Shown here: in pieces, positions 54,882-63,854 of the stretch | Position numbering within the stretch: position 1 is the stretch's first letter | Layout: each line of letters begins with the position of its first letter | From: DASRDU01 sp035652435 | GTDB lineage: Bacteria; Acidobacteriota; Blastocatellia; RBC074 | Assembly: GCA_035652435.1 (NCBI GenBank) | Contig: DASRDU010000101.1 | Location: 54,458 to 118,457, forward strand | DNA length: 64,000 bases | Reading direction: 5' to 3' | Made by a program: the position numbers and the translations under genes | The notes under the pieces: model-generated | Seen by the model: the letters and a program-made list of their open reading frames with translations, nothing else | Told to the model about the DNA's origin: nothing | Database searches by the model: none

Positions 54882-55290
54882 TCGGGGCTCCTTATTGAAC
54901 AACTATGGGTGCAGATCACGTTATTACCAACTCAACCTTTGCCTTTACTGCCAGGGCTGTAAACAGACGCTGAGCGCAGTACTTTGCGATCAAAATTTCT
55001 CTCCTCCCTTAATCATTACGGTCCGCTTTGTGATGGTAAGTTTACTGCCTGACCGGCCTCTTTCCAACCACCTCTTTTTTTTCGGCCCGCCCGTGACCGG
55101 GCAAAGGTGACCGCTACAGGTCACCTGACGATATGTGGTCACTCGATGTCGCTCGCGCGCTCGTCGGAAAGTTTCAGAGGGCCGGATTATTTTCTGTCAG
55201 CGCAAACGTTTGAGCCGCCGGCCGGTGGACTCGGGCCCGGTGTGGCAGGTCAATTGCCACTGCAAGTGCGACAGGAGATAACCAGAGGCG
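54882..55290. other. Divergent intergenic region
   Basis: This 409-bp gap lies between the serine hydrolase (-) and the STAS-like gene (+). It holds the dyad described at 55105. A run of eight T bases at about 55074 and a short hairpin GCCCG/CGGGC near 55085-55102 are seen. I find no convincing promoter. Confidence 0.3.
55105..55126. promoter_or_regulatory. Operator-like dyad AGGTGACC-N6-GGTCACCT
   Basis: Two perfect 8-bp arms (55105-55112 and 55119-55126) with a 6-bp centre lie 164 bp before the STAS-like gene. The symmetry and spacing fit a dimeric regulator site, but no regulator is known. It could also be a hairpin of no function. Confidence 0.35.
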
Positions 55291-55605
55291 ATGCTCAGAA
55301 TTGACATTCATCAGGGGAAGAAAGTGACGAACCTCATCCTGGCGGGAAAGCTCATGGGGCCATGGGTGACAGAATTGGAGAGATGCTGGAACGCCATGCT
55401 CTGCGCCGAAACGTGCAGACCCATTCTGCCGATCCTGGTGGATTTGTCGAAGGTGACTTTCATTGACGAGCGGGGCAAACATCTGGTCGCGCAGATGTGC
55501 CAGAGCGGCGCCCGGCTCGTCGGCACCGGACTCATCGCGGGGTTTTTCTGCCGCGAGATTGAAGAAGAGGTGCGCAAATGCGGCGGAGATTGTAAGGATG
55601 GTTGA
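55291..55605 (+). CDS. STAS-like protein
   Basis: The 104-residue product, with GAGGCG before ATG 55291, has the STAS fold pattern: a first strand (LRIDIHQGKKVTNLILAGKLMGP), the PILVDLSKVTFIDERGKHLV segment and a terminal helix. STAS domains act as anti-anti-sigma factors or bind nucleotides. The usual phosphorylated serine (as in the D-S-x-G motif of SpoIIAA) reads ID-E-R-G here, so Ser is absent and phosphorylation control is unlikely. Three cysteines near the C-terminus are unusual. No kinase or sigma partner is nearby. Confidence 0.65.
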   Translation: MLRIDIHQGKKVTNLILAGKLMGPWVTELERCWNAMLCAETCRPILPILVDLSKVTFIDERGKHLVAQMCQSGARLVGTGLIAGFFCREIEEEVRKCGGDCKDG

Positions 55606-55730
55606 TGCCGCAGATCCAGTCCGGCAGTCAGGGAGGAGAAGAAAGAGGGAGGGCCGGAGGAACAGGGCACAATCCTGTTCCTCCTATGATGAGTTGTCTA
55701 CTCCGAGATTGAAGTTTCAGCCTTCGGCGA

Positions 55731-57097
55731 GACCCTGTCAGAAGTTTTGTGGGAACGGAATTCACAGGGCTAAGTTGCTGACTCCTGCCAGCGCTTCCAA
55801 CGGTAGCCGATCCTCATAGAGGATCGCAAACTGTTGCAAGGCTGCTTTCCAGTTCCGGATCGGCATCGTCCATTTCCGGCTGACCTGCCGGAGGCCCGGG
55901 GTAAATCAGCCGGTAGACTGATTCATCGTTCGGGAACGAAGCCCGCCCTTTGATGATTTTGCGCAACGAGAAATTGAGACTCTCGATCACGTTCGTCGTG
56001 TAGACGGCCCGCCGGATCTCCGCCGGCAGTTCAAACGTCGGGCGGACGCGGCCCCAGTTGGCACGCCACGACCTCGCGATCACCGGATACTTCCGATCCC
56101 AGGCGACCTGAAACTCTTCGAGCGCCTGAGGGCTTCGGCCTCGCTCACCGCCTGATAGATTTTCTTCAGGTCGGCGGCCACCGCCCTGCGTTCCTTCTCG
56201 CTGACAAAGCTCAGGCTGTGGCGCACGAGATGGACGACACAGGTCTGGACGGTGACCCGCGGGTAGACGGCCTCAATCGCTTCGGGCAACCCTTTCAGGC
56301 CATCCACGCAGAGGATGAAGATGTCTTCGACCCCGCGCGACCGAAGCTCAGTGAGCAGTTGCAGCCAGAACTTCGCCCCTTCCCCGGCGCCCAGCCAGAG
56401 GCCGGGCAGTTCCTTGCGCCCCTGCAGGTTCACTCCGACCGCCACGTAGAGAGCTTTGGTGATGACTTTGCCCTCCTCACGCACCTTCAGGAACAAGGCA
56501 TCGAGATAGACAATCGGCCAGACCGCACTGAGTGGTCGCGTCCGCCACTCGGCCACGCCAGCACTGACCGACTCGCAGACGGTGGAGATGAATTCCGGCG
56601 AGACCTCGATGTCGTACTTCTGGCGGAGGAAGCTGCGGGATGTCACGCGTCGTCATCCCGCGGGCATAAAGCGCGAGGATCGTCTCGTCAAAGCCGTCCC
56701 ACCGCCGCTGATATTTGCCGATCAGTCGCGGCTCGAACTCGCCCCGGCGGTCGCGCGGGATCTTCAGCTCGACTTCCGACTCATCAGTTTTGATCGTCTT
56801 GCGGGAGGAGCCGTTGCGGGAGTTGCCGCTGTGATGTCCGGCGGGGGAGTGCTTCTCGTAGCCGAGCAGGTGAGAGAGTTCCCCCTGCAGGGCCTCTTCA
56901 ATGAAAGCCTTGCGGAGGTCTTTGAGGAGGTCTTCAATCTCGCCGGCGGTCTTTCTCTCTGCGAGGAGTTGTTTCAGGAGCTGGTGATCGAATGAGGGTG
57001 TCGGTTTGGTTGCTTCGGTGGACATCAGTGGTTGATCCTTTCTGTTCGGAAAGTGATAACTGACTTTGTCCGTTTCCACAAACTTCCTGACAGGGTC
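55731..57097 (-). mobile_element. IS256-family insertion sequence, degenerate
   Basis: The ends carry imperfect inverted repeats of about 28 bp: on the plus strand GACCCTGTCAGAAGTTTTGT at 55731, and at the right end, read on the minus strand, GACCCTGTCAGGAAGTTTGT ending at 57097. Both continue into GG(G/A)AACGGA. The transposase is inside. No 8-9 bp target duplication was found outside the ends (CTTCGGCGA left, CTTCCTTCT right), so rearrangement or mutation of the flanks is likely. Confidence 0.75.
55762..57025 (-). pseudogene. IS256-type transposase with three frameshifts
   Basis: ATG 57025 (MSTEATKPTPSFD) starts a mutator-type transposase. The DDE parts are spread over frames: Asp in IVYLDALFLKV, Asp in CVDGLKGLPEAI, Glu in NVIESLNFSL. 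Frame changes lie near 56640 (after RDI), near 56125 (EALR to ALEEFQVAWDRKYPVIARS) and near 55890-55900 (YRLIY to RKWTMPIRNWKAALQQF). The last frame ends at TGA 55762. With these losses the element cannot transpose by itself. Confidence 0.75.
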
Positions 57098-57165
57098 CTT
57101 CCTTCTTCTCTCTGCGCTGTCTCTGCGTTCTCTGCGCCTCCGCGGTGAACGCCATTCTCATACCA
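57098..57165. repeat. CTCTGCG/CGCGGTG-type intergenic repeat
   Basis: The segment 57109-57150 reads CTCTGCGCTGTCTCTGCG, then TTCTCTGCGCCTCCGCGG. On the other strand it gives spurious peptides of the AEAQRTQRQR/HRGGAENAE type that recur as false ORFs in many genomes. This is a dispersed, non-coding repeat and not a gene. Confidence 0.45.
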
Positions 57166-57172
57166 GCTGAAG

Positions 57173-58741
57173 TTACAACACCGGCCCCACGCGCCACGGG
57201 ACGAACTCTTTATGCCCGAGCAATTCACTCTTCGTCCGCTCGCCGGAAGCCACGCGCCGGATCAGTTCGAAAATCCGCCGCCCCACCTCCTCAATCGTCT
57301 CCTTCCCTTCGACGATGGTTCCCGCGTTGATGTCAATGTTGTCTTCCATCGCCGCGGCGATCCGCGAGTTCGATGAGACCTTGATGACCGGGACCACCGG
57401 GAACCCGATCCCGGAGCCGCGCCCGGTCGTAAAGACGATCATATTCGCACCGCCCGCCGCCAGCCCCGTCAGCGAGACCGGGTCGTAGCCGGGCGTGTTC
57501 ATCAGCACGAAACCTTTCCGATCAATCCGCTCGGCGTACGCGTAAACGCCCGTGAGCGCCGTCGTGCCGCCCTTCGCCACCGCGCCCAGCGATTTCTCGG
57601 TGATGTTGGTAATCCCGCCGGCCTTGTTGCCGGGCGACGGGTTGTCATCCCACGAGGCGCCGAACCGGCGCAGGTAATCCTGATACCAGTTCACCACGTC
57701 AATCACCTTGCGACCGGTCGCTTCGTCAATCGCGCGGCGCGTCAGCAGGTGTTCGGCACCCATGCATTCGGGGATTTCGGCGAGCGCGGAAGTCCCGCCC
57801 GAACGAATGAGCAGGTCACTCGCGTGCCCGAGCGCGGGGTTGGCTGAAATCCCCGAGAAAGCATCCGAGCCGCCGCAGTTGGTGCCGAGCAGGACTTTGC
57901 CGAGCGGCTGTTCGGTGCGCGTCATCGTCTGGCAGTGCCCGATAAGCTGTTCAACCTGACGCAAGCCGGCTTCGATGGTTTTGCGCGTGCCGCCCGATGA
58001 CTGCATCTCAAGGCCGACGATCAGCTTGCCCTTGCGGAACCCCTGCTGGCCGAGCTGGACGGTGCCCAGGTATTTCGAGATCTGGTTGACTTCGCAGCCA
58101 AGGCTGACCATCAGCACGGCCCCGACGTTCGGGTGAAAGATCATCCCGGCGATGGTGCGTTCGAGTTGCCAGGTGTCTTCGCCCTGCGAATGGCCGCAGC
58201 CTTCCTGGTGCGGGATGGCGATGACGCCGTCAACGCCGTGCGTTTCCTGCGTGACGTGTCGCAGTCGCTCGGCAATCCCGACCGTCACGTGGCTTGCGCA
58301 GTTGGAAGTGGCGATGACGGCGATATAGTTGCGCGTGCCGACGTCGCCGTTTTCGCGCAGGTAGCCCATAAAGGTGCCGGCCTGTTCGGGCGGGAAGAAA
58401 TCCGTGACCGGCGTCCGGGTCGCGTATTCGTACTCGCGCCCGGTGAAATCCGGCGCCGCGTTGTGCGTGTGAACCCATTCTCCCGGGGCAATGTCGCGCG
58501 TGGCCTTCGCAATGATTTCGCCGTACTTGATGACCGGGCTTCCCTGCAAAATGGATTGCAATGCGAGTTTGTGCCCCGGCGCAACCGTCTCGCGCACTTC
58601 AATCCGGCGGCCACCTGTTTCGATTGTCTCTCCGGCAGATAATGGCAGTCGCGCCACGCCGACGTTATCTCTCTCTCTGAGAACCAGGACTGGCGTGGCG
58701 GATGAGGTGTTGAGTTCCGCCGATGCTTCGTCAGTCTTCAT
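57173..58741 (-). CDS. Altronate-dehydratase (UxaA)-family protein
   Basis: The 522-residue protein has an N-terminal SAF-like part (about 15-100) and the large UxaA domain with GDVGTRNYIAVIATSNCASH, IPHQEGCGHSQGEDT, VSLGCEVNQISKYLG and LLGTNCGGSDAFSGISANPALG. UxaA dehydrates D-altronate to 2-keto-3-deoxygluconate in galacturonate breakdown; relatives act on galactarate or other sugar acids. Here the two domains are fused in one chain, as is usual. The neighbours (LarA-like, DUF1080, Gfo/Idh) also suggest sugar-acid catabolism. Confidence 0.85.
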   Translation of the reverse strand: MKTDEASAELNTSSATPVLVLRERDNVGVARLPLSAGETIETGGRRIEVRETVAPGHKLALQSILQGSPVIKYGEIIAKATRDIAPGEWVHTHNAAPDFTGREYEYATRTPVTDFFPPEQAGTFMGYLRENGDVGTRNYIAVIATSNCASHVTVGIAERLRHVTQETHGVDGVIAIPHQEGCGHSQGEDTWQLERTIAGMIFHPNVGAVLMVSLGCEVNQISKYLGTVQLGQQGFRKGKLIVGLEMQSSGGTRKTIEAGLRQVEQLIGHCQTMTRTEQPLGKVLLGTNCGGSDAFSGISANPALGHASDLLIRSGGTSALAEIPECMGAEHLLTRRAIDEATGRKVIDVVNWYQDYLRRFGASWDDNPSPGNKAGGITNITEKSLGAVAKGGTTALTGVYAYAERIDRKGFVLMNTPGYDPVSLTGLAAGGANMIVFTTGRGSGIGFPVVPVIKVSSNSRIAAAMEDNIDINAGTIVEGKETIEEVGRRIFELIRRVASGERTKSELLGHKEFVPWRVGPVL

Positions 58742-58903
58742 AATCGAGTTCCTCCGGAATCCGCCCTGACGGTCTGGCGCGTTTCTGATGGGGCAAGAAG
58801 CAGATCACAGTTTCAACCCAAACGAACCTGGGTTCAAGTGATGAAGAACAGGTTCTGCTCAAGTACCTTTTGCGTGTGCCAGTTGATGGGGCGGGCAGAG
58901 TCT

Positions 58904-60136
58904 TCAGAATGCGATGAGCGAGCCCTGCCCCTCAAACAGATGCATGGGGGCGCTGAGGATTTCGACGTTGTCTTTGATCTCTTCCAGAGCGGCTTCGGAC
59001 ACGTACATTTCGCTCAGGTGCAGGGTGTCCTTGATGCGCACGATCTTTTTGACCTTGTGCGGATCGTGGCTGGCGCGGATGCCCCACTCCAGTGCCTGCG
59101 CGTCCGTCGCCGCGACGATAGGCAGCTTGAAATGCGAATAGAACCCGCTCGTCACGCCGTTGGTGTAAGTCGCGTCCCAGTCCACCTTGTCGAGCAGGCG
59201 GCGCGTCGTCACGTCCGCCAGACCGATGCCGCAGGCATTGCCGTGCGACGCCTCAGTCAGGTCGGTGACGACGATGGATTTGATTCTGGGGGATTCCGGC
59301 TCCGGCACGCCCTTGATTTCCATGCGCCCGATGATGTTCGGATCCATCCCCGAGCCGCTGATGTCCTTGCCCAGGCGATCCACCACCAGCACGTCAAATT
59401 CATCGAGTGGGAAGCGCGGCAGCAATCCTTTCGCGGAACGGAGCAACTCCGGCTCGCGCGTCAGGATTTCCTGCGGCGTGAGCGCCTCGATGATCGCGGT
59501 CTCGTCGTAAGCGTTCTCGACGATGCCGACGCCCAGGAGAATTCTGCCGCTCGCCAGGATTTGTCTTCCCGCCCGCGGCATGACCGTCGTCAATCCGTAG
59601 ACGCCGTAGCGATGGAGTTCCGACGCCAGACGCTCCTTGCCCAAGCCGATCACGCTCATCTTCACGAGCCCGCTTTCGTAGTCTCCGTGAAACGCCGTGT
59701 GCGGCTTGATGCGATTGACGAGGATCACGCCGTCCGATTCAAACGCCTGACGGTCCATAAACAGCGGCAGTTCGAGGCCGCCGTTGTCCAATTCCACGAC
59801 CTCCATCGAAGAGCGAATCGGACAGCCCATGGCCTCTTCCGTGATGCCGTAGGAGGCGAGAATTTCGCGCTGGCCTTCCGCCGTCGCGCCGCCGTGACTG
59901 CCCATCGCGGGAAAGATGAACGGATCGCCGCCCGCGGATTTGACGGCGGCGGCAACGGCTCTCGTGATCCGGGCAATGTTCGCAACGCCGCGACTGCCGG
60001 CCGCGATGGCGATGCGCGCGCCGGGCGTGATCTGCAATTTGCCGGAACCAAGTTGCTCGGCGACGGCCTGCTCAACATCGGCAATCGCCTGACAGTCAAA
60101 ATGCTGGCGGACTTTGGTGAATTGGTAGTTCGTCAT
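58904..60136 (-). CDS. LarA-like (nickel-pincer isomerase) family protein
   Basis: The 410-residue product begins with an AGSRGVANIARITRAVAAAV stretch, then FIFPAMGSHGGATAEGQREIL and VILVNRIKPHTAFHG. This matches the DUF2088/lactate-racemase-like family, including the group that uses a nickel-pincer nucleotide cofactor made by LarB, LarC and LarE, not in the window. The family catalyses racemisation or epimerisation of hydroxy acids. It lies 162 bp upstream of the UxaA gene on the same strand, so epimerisation of a sugar acid before dehydration is a fair inference. Confidence 0.75.
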   Translation of the reverse strand: MTNYQFTKVRQHFDCQAIADVEQAVAEQLGSGKLQITPGARIAIAAGSRGVANIARITRAVAAAVKSAGGDPFIFPAMGSHGGATAEGQREILASYGITEEAMGCPIRSSMEVVELDNGGLELPLFMDRQAFESDGVILVNRIKPHTAFHGDYESGLVKMSVIGLGKERLASELHRYGVYGLTTVMPRAGRQILASGRILLGVGIVENAYDETAIIEALTPQEILTREPELLRSAKGLLPRFPLDEFDVLVVDRLGKDISGSGMDPNIIGRMEIKGVPEPESPRIKSIVVTDLTEASHGNACGIGLADVTTRRLLDKVDWDATYTNGVTSGFYSHFKLPIVAATDAQALEWGIRASHDPHKVKKIVRIKDTLHLSEMYVSEAALEEIKDNVEILSAPMHLFEGQGSLIAF

Positions 60137-60164
60137 ATTCCCTTGTTAGAGCGGCTTTCGATTG

Positions 60165-60245
60165 AGGGTAGGGCAAACTGACAGTTTGCCTGGCTTCAAG
60201 GCTACAAATATTCAAGCCAGGCAAACTGTCAGTTTGCCCTACCCT
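60165..60245. repeat. Long perfect inverted repeat, 32-bp arms
   Basis: Arms at 60165-60196 and 60214-60245 are fully complementary, with a 17-nt loop. Each arm contains the nested palindrome GCAAACTG-A-CAGTTTGC. The element lies between the LarA-like gene and the DUF1080 gene, both on the minus strand. The loop and GC-balanced stem do not show a T-run. It resembles REP/BIME-like extragenic palindromes more than a terminator. Confidence 0.8.
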
Positions 60246-60283
60246 GCCTGGCAATCCCCTCTGGAGTGCGATACTCGCGATCT

Positions 60284-61081
60284 TTACAGGTTCTTCAGCC
60301 AGATGTTCCGAAGCTCAAGTTTCATCGGCGGCCCGACGTGCATCTGGAAGCCGAGCAGTCCGCCCATCGCACGATTTGCTGCATCATCATCAACCGCCTG
60401 CGCCATCAGGTGTCCGTTGAAAATGTGTGTGAGTACGTTGCCGTGCGCGATGATGTGAACCTGATTCCAGTCATTGGCCCTGATCAACGCCTTGAGTTCA
60501 TCGCCGCTGCGCAGGTTGGCGACGACCTTCTTTTTGCCCGGTTGCAACTGTGTCATCTGACCGCGCATGGCCAGGAAGCCGCGCCCGCGCTCTTCATAAA
60601 GCTGCCCCGTGTACTGGTTCTGGAAATCAATGTCCGCCTGATAGCCCTTCATCACCCACTTGCCGACTTCGGGCAGTTCGACGCTGCGGTACTGCACGCC
60701 GCTGTTGGTCGAGTTCATGCGGTACTCCAGTTTCAGTTCGAAATCCCGGGGCTCGCCGCCGCGCCAGATCAGAAAGGTATTCAGCTTGACGGGTTTTTCC
60801 GCGGTACTCTCGCCGATGATGATGCCATCTTCCACACGCCAGAACTGCGGGTCGCCGTCCCACCCCTTGAGCGTTTTGCCGTCGAAGATGGATTCAAATC
60901 CCGAGTGGTCATCCATCGCCAGCGCCTCAATACCGGGGCCGCGCCCGGCCCCGCCGCGCGGCGCGCCTGACGCCGGCTGCTGACCGGCCGGCTGGCCCTG
61001 CTGCGCTCGGGTCGAAGTCTGCTGAAAGATCAATAAAGCCCCCACGAGCAGGGCGGCGGAAATCGCAACGAACTTTTTCAT
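60284..61081 (-). CDS. Secreted DUF1080 protein (3-keto-disaccharide hydrolase-like)
   Basis: ATG 61081 follows GGAGGCTCTG; an in-frame start 11 codons upstream is weaker. The 265-residue product has a signal peptide (FVAISAALLVGALLIFQQ) and a concanavalin-like DUF1080 domain beginning HSGFESIFDGKTLKGWDGDPQFWRVEDG and ending with IHIIAHGN-like and LTHIFNGHLMAQAVDDD segments. Some DUF1080 proteins hydrolyse 3-keto-glycosides. The Gfo/Idh gene directly upstream could supply the ketone, supporting that role. Confidence 0.8.
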   Translation of the reverse strand: MKKFVAISAALLVGALLIFQQTSTRAQQGQPAGQQPASGAPRGGAGRGPGIEALAMDDHSGFESIFDGKTLKGWDGDPQFWRVEDGIIIGESTAEKPVKLNTFLIWRGGEPRDFELKLEYRMNSTNSGVQYRSVELPEVGKWVMKGYQADIDFQNQYTGQLYEERGRGFLAMRGQMTQLQPGKKKVVANLRSGDELKALIRANDWNQVHIIAHGNVLTHIFNGHLMAQAVDDDAANRAMGGLLGFQMHVGPPMKLELRNIWLKNL

Positions 61082-61092
61082 CAGAGCCTCCA

Positions 61093-62235
61093 TTACCGCG
61101 ACACATTTTCCCATTGCCGCGTCTTCGCAGATTTCAAAACCGCGTCGGTTACATAATCGGTGGCCAGGCCATCCCTGAACGTGGGCGCCGCTTCCCTGCC
61201 CTCGCCGACCGCCTCGAGGAAATCGGCGAACTGGTGGATGAAGGTGTGTTCATAGCCGATCTGCAACCCCGGCACCCACCAGTGCTTCATGTATGGATGA
61301 TCCCCGTCGGTGACGTGAATGCTGCGCCATCCGCGCAACTGTCCTTCGTCGCGGTGGTCGAAATACTGAATGCGGTGCAGGTCGTGCAGGTCCCAGATGG
61401 CCGAGGCATGCTCGCCGTTGATTTCGAGCGTGTAAAGCGCCTTGTGACCGCGCGCGTACCGCGTCGCCTCGAACGTCGCGAGTGAACCATTCCCGAAGCG
61501 GCACAGAAACGCGCTGGCATCATCTATGCCCACGGGCTCGACGCTGCCGGTCAGGTTGTGCCGACGCTCTTTGATGAAAGTTTCAGTCATCGCCGACACT
61601 TCAGTGATCGGGCCATTCAGCCAGAGCGCGGTGTCAATATTGTGCGCCAGCAGATCGCCGGTCACGCCGCTGCCCGCGACCGCGACATCCAGGCGCCACA
61701 ACCCTTCCCCGCCCTGCGGCAAATCCTGCGAGATCGTCCAGTCCTGCAGGAACTTGGCGCGGTAATGAAAAATCCGCCCGAAGCGCCCTTCGTCAATCAG
61801 GTTTTTAAGCAACACTACGGCCGGCACGCGGCGGTAGTTGTACCAGACCGTGTTGGCGACTTTGGCGGACTCGACCGCCTCGGTCATCGCGCGGGCTTCG
61901 GCGGCATTGCGCCCCAGCGGTTTTTCGCACATCACCATCTTGCCGGCCCGCGCAGCGGCGATGGCGACCTCGGCATGCGTGTCGTTGGGGCTCGCGATGT
62001 CAACGAGGTCTATGTCCTTGCGCTCGACCAGCCGGCGCCAGTCCGTCTCGACCGACTCGTAGCCCCAGTTGTCGGCGAACGACCGCACGCGTTCGGAATT
62101 GCGGGCGCAGACGGCTTTGAGGACGGGCTGGAACGGCAGATCAAAAAAGCGGCCCGCCTGCAGGAACGCATTCGAGTGTGTGCGCCCCATGAAACCGTAG
62201 CCGACTAAACCAATGTTCAGATGTTTTTTGCTCAT
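61093..62235 (-). CDS. Gfo/Idh/MocA-family oxidoreductase
   Basis: The frame is open from 62337, but ATG 62235 begins MSKKHLNIGLVGYGFMGRTHSNAF, a standard Rossmann start, and gives 380 residues. The catalytic lysine motif is CEKPLG (KMVMCEKPLGRNAAEA). NAD-dependent oxidation of sugars, often at C3, is typical of this clade. It ends 11 bp before the start of the DUF1080 gene, so the two are one transcription unit and may form the oxidation/hydrolysis pair of a 3-keto-glycoside route. Confidence 0.88.
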   Translation of the reverse strand: MSKKHLNIGLVGYGFMGRTHSNAFLQAGRFFDLPFQPVLKAVCARNSERVRSFADNWGYESVETDWRRLVERKDIDLVDIASPNDTHAEVAIAAARAGKMVMCEKPLGRNAAEARAMTEAVESAKVANTVWYNYRRVPAVVLLKNLIDEGRFGRIFHYRAKFLQDWTISQDLPQGGEGLWRLDVAVAGSGVTGDLLAHNIDTALWLNGPITEVSAMTETFIKERRHNLTGSVEPVGIDDASAFLCRFGNGSLATFEATRYARGHKALYTLEINGEHASAIWDLHDLHRIQYFDHRDEGQLRGWRSIHVTDGDHPYMKHWWVPGLQIGYEHTFIHQFADFLEAVGEGREAAPTFRDGLATDYVTDAVLKSAKTRQWENVSR

Positions 62236-62365
62236 AATCCGCTTTCGGCGCCCCTGCTGCCTGACGGCAGAAATTACCAAGGCCGGGCCGGAATGATGGT
62301 AGTAGTCGAAGCGCTCGCCATCCGGCCTCCAGCGCATCGGGGGTCAGGCATTGCCTCCCATCTCA

Positions 62366-62908
62366 CTACTTGGTTGGGAAATACCTGATTGTAAGCAAGC
62401 TGGCGTAAATCTGGTTGTCCCAGTCGTAGGACAATTCAACAGTGGTTGTTGGGAACTTCCATGTCCGACTAAGGTCAATCACCATGAATTTCGCCGGCGA
62501 CTCCAGCTGACTCTTATCTTTGTGTTTGCCGGAAGAGCCAAACTCACGAGCCAGCCTGGCCGCGAGGCTGTTAAAGACTTCAACCCGCGGCACTCGTGAC
62601 TTCATTTCATTCGATCTTATCAGCACCTGCGAGAGTCGGTTCGTAACATCGTTCATCTGAAAAAAGACGGTATATATTCTGCCTTCCAGCTCATACTCCG
62701 GGATAACATAATCAACGTGCGATTTATAGAAAATTTCTTTCTTGGGCAGCTTCCTGAGTCTGGGGCCTGATACTTTCACCAGATCGTCTTCAGACATTCC
62801 CCAGCGAGCATCCTGCCATCCGGGGATATCGTTCTGCCGGGAATGGCCGGCAGCGCCCAATATGAGCAGTAGCGCCAGCAGACTGGAAATGCCAGCGGTC
62901 TTTTTCAT
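62366..62908 (-). CDS. Small exported hypothetical protein
   Basis: ATG 62908 gives a 180-residue protein with a signal peptide (ISSLLALLLILGAAGHS) and no cysteine in the mature part. It begins WQDARWGMSEDDLVKVSG and continues with a beta-rich part (YVIPEYELEGRIYTVFFQM). The opening motif resembles proteins with a short WGMS-type start seen in exported uncharacterised families. The function is unknown. Confidence 0.55.
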   Translation of the reverse strand: MKKTAGISSLLALLLILGAAGHSRQNDIPGWQDARWGMSEDDLVKVSGPRLRKLPKKEIFYKSHVDYVIPEYELEGRIYTVFFQMNDVTNRLSQVLIRSNEMKSRVPRVEVFNSLAARLAREFGSSGKHKDKSQLESPAKFMVIDLSRTWKFPTTTVELSYDWDNQIYASLLTIRYFPTK

Positions 62909-62999
62909 CCTGAGAATCCAAATCACAGGCGTTCAATGGAGGCCCTGACTCCGGGGTTCACCGCGACTGCGCCGGGTGCGCTGACAAACCTCCGAGAGC

Positions 63000-63839
63000 T
63001 TACGGTCGGCTCGAATGCATCGCCACCGCCTTCCAGGCGCCCCCTTTGTTGATAAACGTCAGCGTGTAAAAGGCAGTGAAGGGGCTCGGATCGCCGGAGC
63101 CTTCGGAGCCGGGGATTGCTGAGCGTTGCTGCGGCGAAACTCCGCGCACGACCGCCGTGTCACCATACACGGTGACTGTCACATTGCTGGTCTCCAGCTT
63201 CGAATACTTCAATTGCCCCGATCCCAGTTGATCGAGCAACTGCTGTCGCGTCTGTTGCTCGCCGGTGCGATGCGTCCAGATGAAACTCTCATCCGTCAGT
63301 GATTCCAGCTTTTTGATGTCGGCGGCGAGTATGGCCTGATGAAACGCGGCCTCAGCTGCGGCCACTTCCTGCCGTGCCTCTTCTTCCGGGCGAGGCATCT
63401 TTGTAGCCTGCCAGCTGACGGCCTGCCACTTTCCGTTGCGCCTGAGGAAGGTTCCGGTGTTCAGGTATTTCGTGACCTCAGTCTTCCCGTCCTTCCCGGT
63501 CGCGCCGACCAGGCGGAATGCGACGATGGCGGTATCACCGTACTGCTGGATGCGAATGTCTTCGGCAGTGTAAGTGGTCGTCGGGGCGCCAGCCCTGGGG
63601 GCCGGCGCCGAGCGCACGTCGCGCAGGATGTCGGCCTTGCCAACCCGCCGCCCGGCCGAGCCGGTGTAGATCAGATCTTCAGCCCAGAAACGGTCGTGCA
63701 TTGCGGCGTCGTTGCGCGAGGCCCCGGCGAGGAACTCTTTCAGCAGTCCGGTCAGTTCGGTGGCATCCGGCGCCGTCTGCGCATAAGCCCCGAGCGTCAG
63801 CATCAGCACCACAATCGCAGGTGAAAGAATTCGTTTCAT
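63000..63839 (-). CDS. Exported protein with two SnoaL/DUF4440-like domains
   Basis: ATG 63839 follows GAGGGAAATC; the product is 279 residues with a signal peptide (LSPAIVVLMLTLGAYAQ). Two similar NTF2-like domains follow: ELTGLLKEFLAGASRNDAAMHDRFWAEDLIYTG to about 140, and EVAAAEAAFHQAILAADIKKLESLTDESFIWTH to about 275. Each has the cone-shaped fold's Y/F-G-D-T-A-(I/V)-V strand. NTF2-like proteins bind small ligands or act as isomerases or hydrolases. A fusion of two domains in an exported protein is less common. The substrate is unknown. Confidence 0.7.
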   Translation of the reverse strand: MKRILSPAIVVLMLTLGAYAQTAPDATELTGLLKEFLAGASRNDAAMHDRFWAEDLIYTGSAGRRVGKADILRDVRSAPAPRAGAPTTTYTAEDIRIQQYGDTAIVAFRLVGATGKDGKTEVTKYLNTGTFLRRNGKWQAVSWQATKMPRPEEEARQEVAAAEAAFHQAILAADIKKLESLTDESFIWTHRTGEQQTRQQLLDQLGSGQLKYSKLETSNVTVTVYGDTAVVRGVSPQQRSAIPGSEGSGDPSPFTAFYTLTFINKGGAWKAVAMHSSRP

Positions 63840-63854
63840 GATTTCCCTCAAGGC

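Noticed and set aside
54881..54902. TTG 54902 as the start of the serine hydrolase
   Set aside because: AAGGAG is placed for ATG 54881, and the extra residues add nothing to the signal peptide.
58838..60181. 447-residue plus-strand frame over the LarA-like gene
   Set aside because: It is a shadow of the minus-strand gene; composition is Arg/His/Ala-rich with no motif.
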